Notes under the pieces: generated by a model
The model's database searches: none
What the model was told of the DNA's origin: nothing
The model's input: the letters and a program-made list of their open reading frames with translations, nothing else
NCBI GenBank assembly: GCA_947302715.1
Contig: CAMYVY010000006.1
Location: 28,236-92,235 of the forward strand
Source: an uncultured Clostridia bacterium
GTDB lineage: Bacteria > Bacillota > Clostridia > Peptostreptococcales > Anaerovoracaceae
DNA length: 64,000 bases
Direction of reading: 5' to 3'
Position numbers and translations under genes: made by a program
Shown here: piece after piece, positions 57,129 through 64,000 of the stretch
Position numbering within the stretch: position 1 is the stretch's first letter
Layout of the letters: each line of letters opens with the position of its first letter

Positions 57129-60100
57129 TTATCCTTCCGTAGTTTCTTCTGCTGTTTGTTCTTGAACAACCGTCTCATTTTCATCGATCGGTTGCATTAC
57201 ATCGGCACTTCCGGTCTCCGCTCCAACCGATGCTATTCCGGCACTTTCTCCGAGTGCATCAAGAGCTTCTTGCAATTCAGCCATATGCTGGCCATAACTC
57301 ACCCAGTCACCGTTCGTAAGAGCTGCTTGTGCATTATCATAGGCTTCGGTGGCCTGTTGAATCAAGGCATTCTGATCACTTGTTTCATCTACTTCCGAAG
57401 TGTCAACCGATGAACCATCCGAGGAGCCTGAACTTTCACTTGTAGAGGAGTCATCGTCCTTTGAAACACCGCTTCCAAATAGGCTTACCAAAGCGGCTGA
57501 AAGCGTTTCTTCATAAGCGATTCTATCTCCGTAAGCAACTATTATCCTCTTTACCTCAGGTATTGCGGTATTGGATGCGTTCAGGTAAATCGGCTCGACA
57601 TAGAGAAGCGAATCATTAACTGGAATTACAAATAGATTTCCTCTGCTATATGCCGTTCCCGCATTATTCCACAATGAGAAGTCCTGTGAAATCTTGGTGT
57701 TCTGATTTATCTGCGCTTCTATCTGCATTGGTCCATAGATAGTCTTGCTCTTCGGGAATCTGTATAGGATCAATTCTCCGTAGTGGTCACCGTCATTCCT
57801 GTTTAACAAAAGCGCAGTCATGTTTTGCTTACCCTTCGGTGAATACGGCAGTGTACTTACAAATTCCGCTTGCTTCTCTCCCGGAAGATTGAGGACGAAG
57901 AAGTTTGATCTTATCTTTGTTTCCTCCATCCCGTATATTTCGTGAGACACGTCCCAGTTATCCTCGTCCTGATAGAATACCTTGACGTCGTTCATATGAT
58001 AACGACCGTAAACATCAGCCTGAATCTGGAACAAAGTGTGCGGATATCTTATATGAGCACGAAGATTGTCCGGCATTTCACTTATGTCCTTAAAGAGCGT
58101 CGGGAAAATCTTCTGATATGTGGCTGCTATCGCATCCTTAGGGTCAACCACATAAAAGTCAACGCTTCCGTTATATGCATCAACAACAATCTTGATGGAA
58201 TTCCTCAGATAATTCGTGCTCCCGACAACTCCGCTATAGGGCTCCGAATATGGATAGTAGGAGCTTGCCGTATATGCGTCTATCATCCAATAAATCTTCC
58301 CGTCCACAACCACAGCGTACGGGTCATCCTCATATGCCAGGAAAGGCATAATCTTGGCTACTCTATGAGTTATCTCGCGGTTTATTATTATGCGAGAATT
58401 GCTGTTTACATTAGTGCTCACCAAGAGCTTCATGCTGCCTTCTTTGATGGCAAACATTAACCTGTTGATAAGGTTGAGTTTTATTCCTGCGGTACCCTCA
58501 TACATGGTGTATCGGTTTTCTTGACCATCGGGGTAATCGAATTCTTCTTCATTGGTGCCGACAATTATATAATCATTCGTGGATTCACCAAAATAGATTT
58601 CCGGGCGTTCAACTGCCAGTTCACTGACTTCGGTTGAAGGCGGAATATCCTTTACAATTATGTCAGGTTGACCGCTGGATGTGATAGTATCAACACGCGA
58701 CACAGCTATACCATATCCATGGGTATACTTGATGTGCCTGTTTATCCAAGTATCGTTTATCTTGGTTTCGTCAATCTCTCTAACGGAGAGATAGGTCTGT
58801 GTATACTCTCCATCAAGAACATATCTATCCACATCAGTGTCGTTGAATGTGTAGTACTGTCTGATGCTCTGCGTCTGGTTATAGAATGTTTGAACCGGTT
58901 GGAAGTCGTTGATTCTGACATTGCTGATCGTCTCTTCGTTATCGTTTATCGCCGCAGCATTTAATGTCGAGCTCGCAGAGAAATCCCTAACTTCAACAGC
59001 TTCAATTCCATATGCATGTTGGGTGTATTCAATATTATCTGCCAGATACTTTGACTCTTTGTTGATTTCATCAGGAGAAACTATCATGTTCTGAACCAGG
59101 GCTGCCGCTCCCTGACCAAGAAGGAATACAGCCACCATAGCAATAGGAACTATCGCAAGTCTGGCGAATTTCTTTTGCGAGATAAAAACTGCAGATAGTA
59201 TCGCACCAAGGATTGATAATCCTATCAGGATTCTGTATACCAAGAGCGTAACCTTAACATCTGTATATCCAGCTCCATAAACGATTCCCGTATGCCCGTG
59301 CAGAAGTTCAAATTGCATGAGGAAAAACTTAATCCCGAGCATTACGAAGAACACGATAAGGAGCAAAATCAATTGTCCCGATCCTATTTTCAGCAAGTTT
59401 GACATATTGCTCTTGGAAACCTGCTTGGGTTTGGCCGGGCTTACTTTGATACCTTTCCCAAGCTTGGAAAAGATGTTCTTACCAAAGGCTTCAGCGCCGC
59501 CGGATTTGCTTGATGAAGTCTCCGCTGAATCCTTGCTCTCTTCCTTTGGCTCTATGGGAATCGCCTCATCCTCTTCGTATACATCGGGGCTACGCATTAC
59601 CATAAGTATCGCGTAATACACCAAGGTTGCACCAAAGAAGAGTGCTACCACTCCCAAAAGAAGTTCGTTCAACTTGTTTAAAAATTCATATCTAAAAAGA
59701 TAGAAGGATATGTCCAAGCCAAAGAGCGGGTCAGCCTTTCCAACCGGGGTCGCATTGGAAAACTCAAGAAACTCAAACCACATATATCTCACGAAATAGA
59801 CAGCGATTATTATACCGAAGGCTGCTGAGATCAGATTCGTAAGGAGGTTAAGTCGCTTGGTATTGGTTTCTTCTCTTGAAACGATTTTTTTGAAGTACGT
59901 TTTTTTGAGCCCATGTAGGTAAAGTCCCATCAAAACCGCCAGAATAATACCCAGTGGGACTCCGTATTGAAGTTGCGTGACGATCTTGGTGATAAACACG
60001 CGAACATAACCAACCTCATTGAACCAAAGCCAGTCTGTCGCGAAATTAATTCCCAAAAGAAAAGTCGCAATAATAACCACCAAAATCAAAAGGGCGATAG

Positions 60101-60176
60101 CTCGGCCCTTTTTCATTTTTGGTGTTCCCGCAGAATTTTTGATATCTTTGTCTTTAATAACTTTAAATGTCGGCAA
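57129..60176 (-). CDS. UPF0182 family membrane protein
   Basis: A 1015-residue protein of the UPF0182 family, unknown in function. About seven N-terminal membrane segments (to about residue 365) are followed by a large outside domain (about 380-900) with motifs such as YTQTYLSVREID, FKDISEMPDNLRAHIRYPHTL-type sequence and NMTALLLNRNDGDHYGELILY, then a disordered Ser/Asp-rich and Ala/Glu-rich tail. A charged insertion (EPKEESKDSAETSSSKSGG) splits the membrane part near 215. The start is TTG 60174-60176 behind GGGAGCCCGATT. It lies between the zinc-ribbon gene and the synthetase gene, on one strand. Confidence 0.88.
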   Translation of the reverse strand: MPTFKVIKDKDIKNSAGTPKMKKGRAIALLILVVIIATFLLGINFATDWLWFNEVGYVRVFITKIVTQLQYGVPLGIILAVLMGLYLHGLKKTYFKKIVSREETNTKRLNLLTNLISAAFGIIIAVYFVRYMWFEFLEFSNATPVGKADPLFGLDISFYLFRYEFLNKLNELLLGVVALFFGATLVYYAILMVMRSPDVYEEDEAIPIEPKEESKDSAETSSSKSGGAEAFGKNIFSKLGKGIKVSPAKPKQVSKSNMSNLLKIGSGQLILLLIVFFVMLGIKFFLMQFELLHGHTGIVYGAGYTDVKVTLLVYRILIGLSILGAILSAVFISQKKFARLAIVPIAMVAVFLLGQGAAALVQNMIVSPDEINKESKYLADNIEYTQHAYGIEAVEVRDFSASSTLNAAAINDNEETISNVRINDFQPVQTFYNQTQSIRQYYTFNDTDVDRYVLDGEYTQTYLSVREIDETKINDTWINRHIKYTHGYGIAVSRVDTITSSGQPDIIVKDIPPSTEVSELAVERPEIYFGESTNDYIIVGTNEEEFDYPDGQENRYTMYEGTAGIKLNLINRLMFAIKEGSMKLLVSTNVNSNSRIIINREITHRVAKIMPFLAYEDDPYAVVVDGKIYWMIDAYTASSYYPYSEPYSGVVGSTNYLRNSIKIVVDAYNGSVDFYVVDPKDAIAATYQKIFPTLFKDISEMPDNLRAHIRYPHTLFQIQADVYGRYHMNDVKVFYQDEDNWDVSHEIYGMEETKIRSNFFVLNLPGEKQAEFVSTLPYSPKGKQNMTALLLNRNDGDHYGELILYRFPKSKTIYGPMQIEAQINQNTKISQDFSLWNNAGTAYSRGNLFVIPVNDSLLYVEPIYLNASNTAIPEVKRIIVAYGDRIAYEETLSAALVSLFGSGVSKDDDSSTSESSGSSDGSSVDTSEVDETSDQNALIQQATEAYDNAQAALTNGDWVSYGQHMAELQEALDALGESAGIASVGAETGSADVMQPIDENETVVQEQTAEETTEG

Positions 60177-60221
60177 AATCGGGCTCCCTTCTTTTCATTC
60201 AATTCATAGTAACCCTAACGA

Positions 60222-63200
60222 TTAGCCTTCTGTAACTTCGTCTACTGTTTCCTCATAAGTTGATTCCTCATAGGATTCTTCGGATGTTTCCTCTGATGTC
60301 TCTGTTGTAGACTCAAGATCGGTTACCGTCTCGATGTCTTCAACATACACACTTCCCTGAGATGTATCAAGTCTGATGACTCTTGTTACAACATACGGAT
60401 TCTCTTCATTGGAGATATCGTACATCAGTCTCACAAGCATATAGAATTCGTCTTCGTTACGTCTTATTTCGCCAATCTGGAGCTTACTCAGCATGCGTGT
60501 TACGCCTTCTTCAGGCTCGATTGCCAAAATGTCGTAATAATAGTTTGCGTATGGATCAATTAAATCCAATACTTCGTCACTACCATTATTGTAGCGATTA
60601 ACAAGTTTTGAATAATACTCAATTACATGTCCAACAAGTTCCGGAAGGTATGTCACCGTTTCTCCCGATCCTGTGGTATACCAATCGGCATCCGTAAACA
60701 GGCTTGCATACTGAAGATCTGTCATGCCGTAGTCTTTGCCCTCTACGAATTTCAACGCTGTATCTTCTGCAATTTCACCTATATTGGTATTTCTGACCGC
60801 CTGCTTAATGATAGCATTGGCAAGAGGCGAAATCTCCGTAACTGTATTGGTAGTCGTTTCTGCAGTTGTTTCTTCCGTGTTCTCAGTATCAACCGTTTCC
60901 TCGGTCTGAGTGCCACCACCAAACAGACCTGCTATTTTCTGACCTATCGCTGTGTTTCTGCCAAATACCATAAATGCAGTAAGTATCACGGCAATGGCAA
61001 GTATTGCGATTAGTATGTCAAGAATAATAATCTTTCCTCTTCCGGATTTTTCGCGACTGTCATAATCTATACTTCCGCTATTACTGAATATGTCGCCATA
61101 GCGGAGCGGTCTCTGAAATTCATTTTCCTCCGATGAATGCAGCTTTGACTTCACTTCTTCAACTCGGAACACTCTTGTCTTGTTTAAATCATCATCCTTT
61201 TTCTCTACATGTTCCGGTTCCTGTTTAGGTTCGGGAGTGCTGCTTCTCAGAATTGGAGACTGTTCAGATTCATCGGTACGCTCATCGGCATGCTCACCAA
61301 TATGCTCTACCTGTCCCTCCAACTCGCTGATTCGCCTTTCAAATTCATAAAGCTCAGGGTCTTCCGGATCCGGATCATTTTCAAAGACAATGCCTTGCTC
61401 CGGCTTAGGCGCAATCTCCACTTCAGGAGTTGCTTCTTCTTTATTAGTTACTTCTTCAGCAAATTTGACGGATTCGCTGGCAGGAGTATCATTCTCAAGA
61501 GGCTTAACTATCTCTCTGTCGAACTCACTTGTTTCCGGTTCCGGAATAACTATTTCTTTGATAATAGGTTCTTCTACCGGCTCTTCTGTCTCTTCTACAG
61601 CTGCAGGCTCTGCTTCCGGTTCCATAGCTGCTTCATTCTCAGCGCTTTCTACGATTGTAGCCTCTTCCACAGGCTCTTCTACCGGCTCTTCTGTCTCTTC
61701 TACAACCGCAGGTTCTTCTACCGGTTCCATAGCTGCTTCATTCTCAGCGCTTTCTACGATTGTAGCCTCTTCCACAGGCTCTACTATCGGCTCTTCTGTC
61801 TCTTCTACAGCCGTAGGCTCTGCTTCCGGCTCTTCATTCACAGATTCCTGGGCATGTTCTAACACGTTTCGGCCAAATACATTTGCAGCAAAACCTGTAT
61901 CCTGCTTCGGTTCTTCGCTTTTTTTCTGAACAACCGCATCGAACACATTATTCTTCGAAACAGGTTGTGGTTTGGAATAGCGAGGTTCATCGCTCTCTTC
62001 TTGAATTCTCTTTCTTAGACGCTCGTATTCCTCATCCAGCAAGGCCTGAAATTCAGCACTCTTTTGATTGAAAGTAAAGAACTTTTCTCTTCCCTGTGCA
62101 CTCGTGGATGCCGGTGCACTTGATTTTACGTGTTTTGACTGTGACGCTTCCTGAATATCCTTCTGCCAATCGTCAAGCGCAGTGGTCTTTCTGCTTGTAT
62201 TCTTTCGTACAGGAGTATCCCAAGAAAAATCCTGATTTGATGTTCTGTTAGAATCAAAATCATTTCTATGGGAGTCGTCTTCAGTATACTGGTTCTTTAC
62301 GAATACACCACCGTCCTCATCATAAGCTCCGGATGGGCGTTTATTATTTCGTTTATTAAAGTCTCTATCATCAAAATCTCTGTCATCAAAGTCGTCATCG
62401 TCCCTATCGAATCTTGCAAACTTCTCCAGTTTTCCGAATATGCTTGCGACACCCGCTACGAACTTGCCACCGAATGATTCGCGCCTTTTCCCAAAGTCGT
62501 CATAATCGTCCCTGTCATCATCCCAATCGCGCTTGTCAGAGTACAGGGAATCCAATTCTCCGGTATAATCCTTTGAATATCTCTCCTCAAATTCGCTGGT
62601 ATATCCTCTTTCGTAATCTTGATTGTAGTCACCGGTATAGTCTCTTGAAAATCTCTGCTCAAACTCTCCGGTATAGTTCCTTGAATGCTTTTGCTCATTA
62701 CCGGCGGTATAGTCTACCGGAGTATAGGAATTGTTCTTAAACTCCGGCTCAAATCCCTGCTGACGGAATTCCTCTCCGGGCTTCGGCATTTCCTGAATAG
62801 CATCAGAGATATCTACTTTTTCATATACATACGTGTTGCCTGCCGAGAAGGAATTTGATTCGGAGGCTTGATCCTCCACTCCGCGGCTTGCGGCGAATAC
62901 GCTTTCACCGTAATGGAATTCCGGATTGGATTCGCCCAACGCAATCGTAGGCCTTTTTTCCTTTTCCATCCTATATGTGGAACTGGGCGTTTCTTTGGGT
63001 TTATCTGTTGCGGTTTCAGCTAAAAGATCAGCCTCGGTGAATTCCGAAGTCTTGGGAGCAGGTGCAGGTGCATATTCACTTTCATCATTTCTGAAGAAAA
63101 CGGAGCTTTGTTCGAACCCCCTGTCTCTTCTTGATGCCCTCTCATAATCGTCCGGCAAACTCGAAGTCCTACGGCTCATTAAAGACTCAACTTGCTTCTT

Positions 63201-63464
63201 GTCCCTGCTGTCCTGAACCGAAGACCAGTTCATCGATGTTTCCCTTCTCGACGACTGTCTTTTCCCCGGGTAACCGTTAAGGTCCCAGTTCATTCCCGTC
63301 ACACGAAAATCAGAGGACTTTTCGCCTTGACCTGATGGTCTGCGATATCCCCTTTCCTGTGTCGGCGCCGTATATTCCGGCACTTTTATTTCTACTTTTG
63401 CTCCGCAAGAACTGCAGTAAGCATCCCCTTCATTTAACCTCTTGCCACAATTGTCGCAAATCAT
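60222..63464 (-). CDS. Zinc-ribbon membrane protein with long acidic repeats
   Basis: A product of about 1080 residues with an unusual plan. It starts with a zinc ribbon (CDNCGKRLNEGDAYCSSCG), then about 780 disordered residues: Tyr/Asp-rich repeats (DYTGEFEQRFSRDYTGDY type, near 265-310), an Arg/Asp run (DDDFDDRDFDDRDFNKR), and two near-identical blocks built on VEEATIVESAENEAAMEP near 590-660. One membrane helix (IIILDILIAILAIAVILTAFMVF near 815) leads to a Thr/Glu linker and a folded outer domain ending in an acidic tail. ATG 63462-63464 is chosen for AGGAGGTAAGGATATA; an ATG nine codons upstream has none. A role in scaffolding or secretion is only a guess. Confidence 0.8.
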   Translation of the reverse strand: MICDNCGKRLNEGDAYCSSCGAKVEIKVPEYTAPTQERGYRRPSGQGEKSSDFRVTGMNWDLNGYPGKRQSSRRETSMNWSSVQDSRDKKQVESLMSRRTSSLPDDYERASRRDRGFEQSSVFFRNDESEYAPAPAPKTSEFTEADLLAETATDKPKETPSSTYRMEKEKRPTIALGESNPEFHYGESVFAASRGVEDQASESNSFSAGNTYVYEKVDISDAIQEMPKPGEEFRQQGFEPEFKNNSYTPVDYTAGNEQKHSRNYTGEFEQRFSRDYTGDYNQDYERGYTSEFEERYSKDYTGELDSLYSDKRDWDDDRDDYDDFGKRRESFGGKFVAGVASIFGKLEKFARFDRDDDDFDDRDFDDRDFNKRNNKRPSGAYDEDGGVFVKNQYTEDDSHRNDFDSNRTSNQDFSWDTPVRKNTSRKTTALDDWQKDIQEASQSKHVKSSAPASTSAQGREKFFTFNQKSAEFQALLDEEYERLRKRIQEESDEPRYSKPQPVSKNNVFDAVVQKKSEEPKQDTGFAANVFGRNVLEHAQESVNEEPEAEPTAVEETEEPIVEPVEEATIVESAENEAAMEPVEEPAVVEETEEPVEEPVEEATIVESAENEAAMEPEAEPAAVEETEEPVEEPIIKEIVIPEPETSEFDREIVKPLENDTPASESVKFAEEVTNKEEATPEVEIAPKPEQGIVFENDPDPEDPELYEFERRISELEGQVEHIGEHADERTDESEQSPILRSSTPEPKQEPEHVEKKDDDLNKTRVFRVEEVKSKLHSSEENEFQRPLRYGDIFSNSGSIDYDSREKSGRGKIIILDILIAILAIAVILTAFMVFGRNTAIGQKIAGLFGGGTQTEETVDTENTEETTAETTTNTVTEISPLANAIIKQAVRNTNIGEIAEDTALKFVEGKDYGMTDLQYASLFTDADWYTTGSGETVTYLPELVGHVIEYYSKLVNRYNNGSDEVLDLIDPYANYYYDILAIEPEEGVTRMLSKLQIGEIRRNEDEFYMLVRLMYDISNEENPYVVTRVIRLDTSQGSVYVEDIETVTDLESTTETSEETSEESYEESTYEETVDEVTEG

Positions 63465-63590
63465 TATATCCTTACCTCCTAAAATGGGCATTTACCCATG
63501 TTTCTGTTTGAATACATTCCTTCCTATTATACTATAAAGAAGTATAGGTTGCAACGAATATATATTGCAATTGCAACGAAACCTAACAAA

Positions 63591-63613
63591 AGACGGTCCC
63601 TTTGGGACCGTCT
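63591..63613 (-). terminator. Terminator of rpmE
   Basis: Stem AGACGGTCCC/GGGACCGTCT with loop AAA, then TTTGTT on the minus strand, 26 bases after the rpmE stop. It is a member of the GACGGT terminator family. Confidence 0.85.
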
Positions 63614-63638
63614 AATTTTTCTTCCTGAACGGATATTA

Positions 63639-63839
63639 TTATTCCATGTTGTATTTGCTCTTAAACTTCTCAACACGGCCGCCACGATTGACGAATTTCT
63701 GCTGTCCTGTAAAGAATGGATGGCATGCCGAGCAAACATCAAGCCTCATTTCAGGCTTTGTTGACTTCGTAATAAATTCGTTTCCGCATGCGCAAGTAAC
63801 TTTACATTCCACATATTCAGGATGGATTCCTTCCTTCAT
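63639..63839 (-). CDS. rpmE: 50S ribosomal protein L31
   Basis: A 66-residue ribosomal protein of the zinc-binding (C+) L31 type. It begins MKEGIHPEY and has the four Cys ligands in VTCACGNEF near residue 16 and [12 protein letters not shown] near 35, then [10 protein letters not shown] at the C-terminus. GAAAGAGGTAGAAGC lies before the ATG. It is monocistronic, with its own promoter at 63906-63934 and terminator at 63591-63613. Confidence 0.97.
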   Translation of the reverse strand: MKEGIHPEYVECKVTCACGNEFITKSTKPEMRLDVCSACHPFFTGQQKFVNRGGRVEKFKSKYNME

Positions 63840-63905
63840 GCTTCTACCTCTTTCTAAATTATAATCTTAGTTATGCTGCAGCGACTATTCATGTGCAGTC
63901 TATGT

Positions 63906-63934
63906 ATTCTATCACTAAAGCAAAATCAAATCAA
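63906..63934 (-). promoter_or_regulatory. Promoter of rpmE
   Basis: On the minus strand -35 TTGATT (63929-63934) and -10 TAGAAT (63906-63911) with a 17-base spacer, about 65 bases upstream of the ATG. The rest of the window to 64000 holds no assignable gene. Confidence 0.6.
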
Positions 63935-64000
63935 GTGTTTTATTATAATGGTTATTTGTAATTCAAAAGTCCACACCAACAGTCGTTCTTACCCTTGCAA

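Noticed and set aside
63963..64000. 3' end of a gene entering from the right edge on the minus strand
   Set aside because: Two frames are open to the edge (ending RTTVGVDF or CKGKNDCWCGLLNYK), and 38 bases are not enough to choose between them.

Overview
The window looks like the chromosome of an anaerobic, low- to mid-GC Clostridia-type Firmicute, possibly near the Peptostreptococcales/Anaerovoracaceae. The evidence is a complete Rnf complex in the clostridial gene order C-D-G-E-A-B, group-II ECF vitamin-transporter genes, CWB2 cell-wall proteins, a T-box riboswitch, UPF0182 and zinc-ribbon membrane proteins, and strong AGGAGG-type ribosome sites. No rRNA, CRISPR array or intact prophage is seen. 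The placement is by gene content only.

Layout. 1-7.2 kb: the 5' part of a Y-family polymerase, a DUF937 protein, two small membrane proteins, an Ldh-type dehydrogenase, a 93-bp tandem hairpin array, pyrD/pyrK and an amphipathic repeat protein. 7.3-13.4 kb: the most interesting locus, a Dlt-like operon coding for an adenylation enzyme, a carrier protein, a fold-III PLP decarboxylase, an MBOAT acyltransferase and an SGNH/DltD-like protein. The parts match D-alanylation of cell-surface polymers, but the decarboxylase is foreign to dlt operons and the adenylation pocket departs from DltA. I infer that a decarboxylated, carrier-bound amino acid (an omega-amino acyl group) is transferred to an envelope polymer. 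13.4-17.9 kb: nucleoside kinase, exonuclease III, D-serine ammonia-lyase and tRNA-Ala(CGC).

17.9-19.8 kb is a scar of accessory DNA: a 5'-truncated gene, a compact structured-RNA candidate, an ORF6N/PLD-like gene behind an SOS-box-like promoter, and the first 21 codons of a serine recombinase. 19.7-22.6 kb: a radical SAM gene, a 54-codon gene and a transporter fused to a GHKL-like N-terminal domain, apparently one operon. 22.6-31.6 kb: LURP-one protein, lipoprotein, Trp T-box plus trpB2, a long inverted repeat, a CWB2-amidase, uppP, aldo/keto reductase and trmB. 31.6-36.4 kb: an ECF transporter (S, A1, A2, T) divergent from a MocR-type regulator, probably for vitamin B6. 36.5-39.7 kb: a BaiN-like flavoprotein, a type I toxin-antitoxin-like relic, a 95-bp hairpin array and a Pr6Pr-like membrane protein.

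39.8-49.3 kb: an Xaa-Pro aminopeptidase, then the respiratory block. A Gx transporter, a NusG-II protein and the flavin transferase ApbE lie beside the Rnf operon. ApbE would attach FMN to RnfG and RnfD, and Rnf couples ferredoxin:NAD+ oxidoreduction to an ion gradient. 49.4-64 kb: a membrane-anchored EEP phosphatase/nuclease, an Orn/Lys/Arg decarboxylase, cardiolipin synthase, serS, a long glutamine synthetase, UPF0182, a large zinc-ribbon membrane protein and rpmE.

Two genome habits stand out. Intergenic spaces often carry short tandem duplications of 12-22 bp, and two convergent gene junctions carry tandem hairpin arrays of almost equal period (93 and 95 bp) but unrelated sequence. A family of terminators with the core GACGGTTC also recurs four times.
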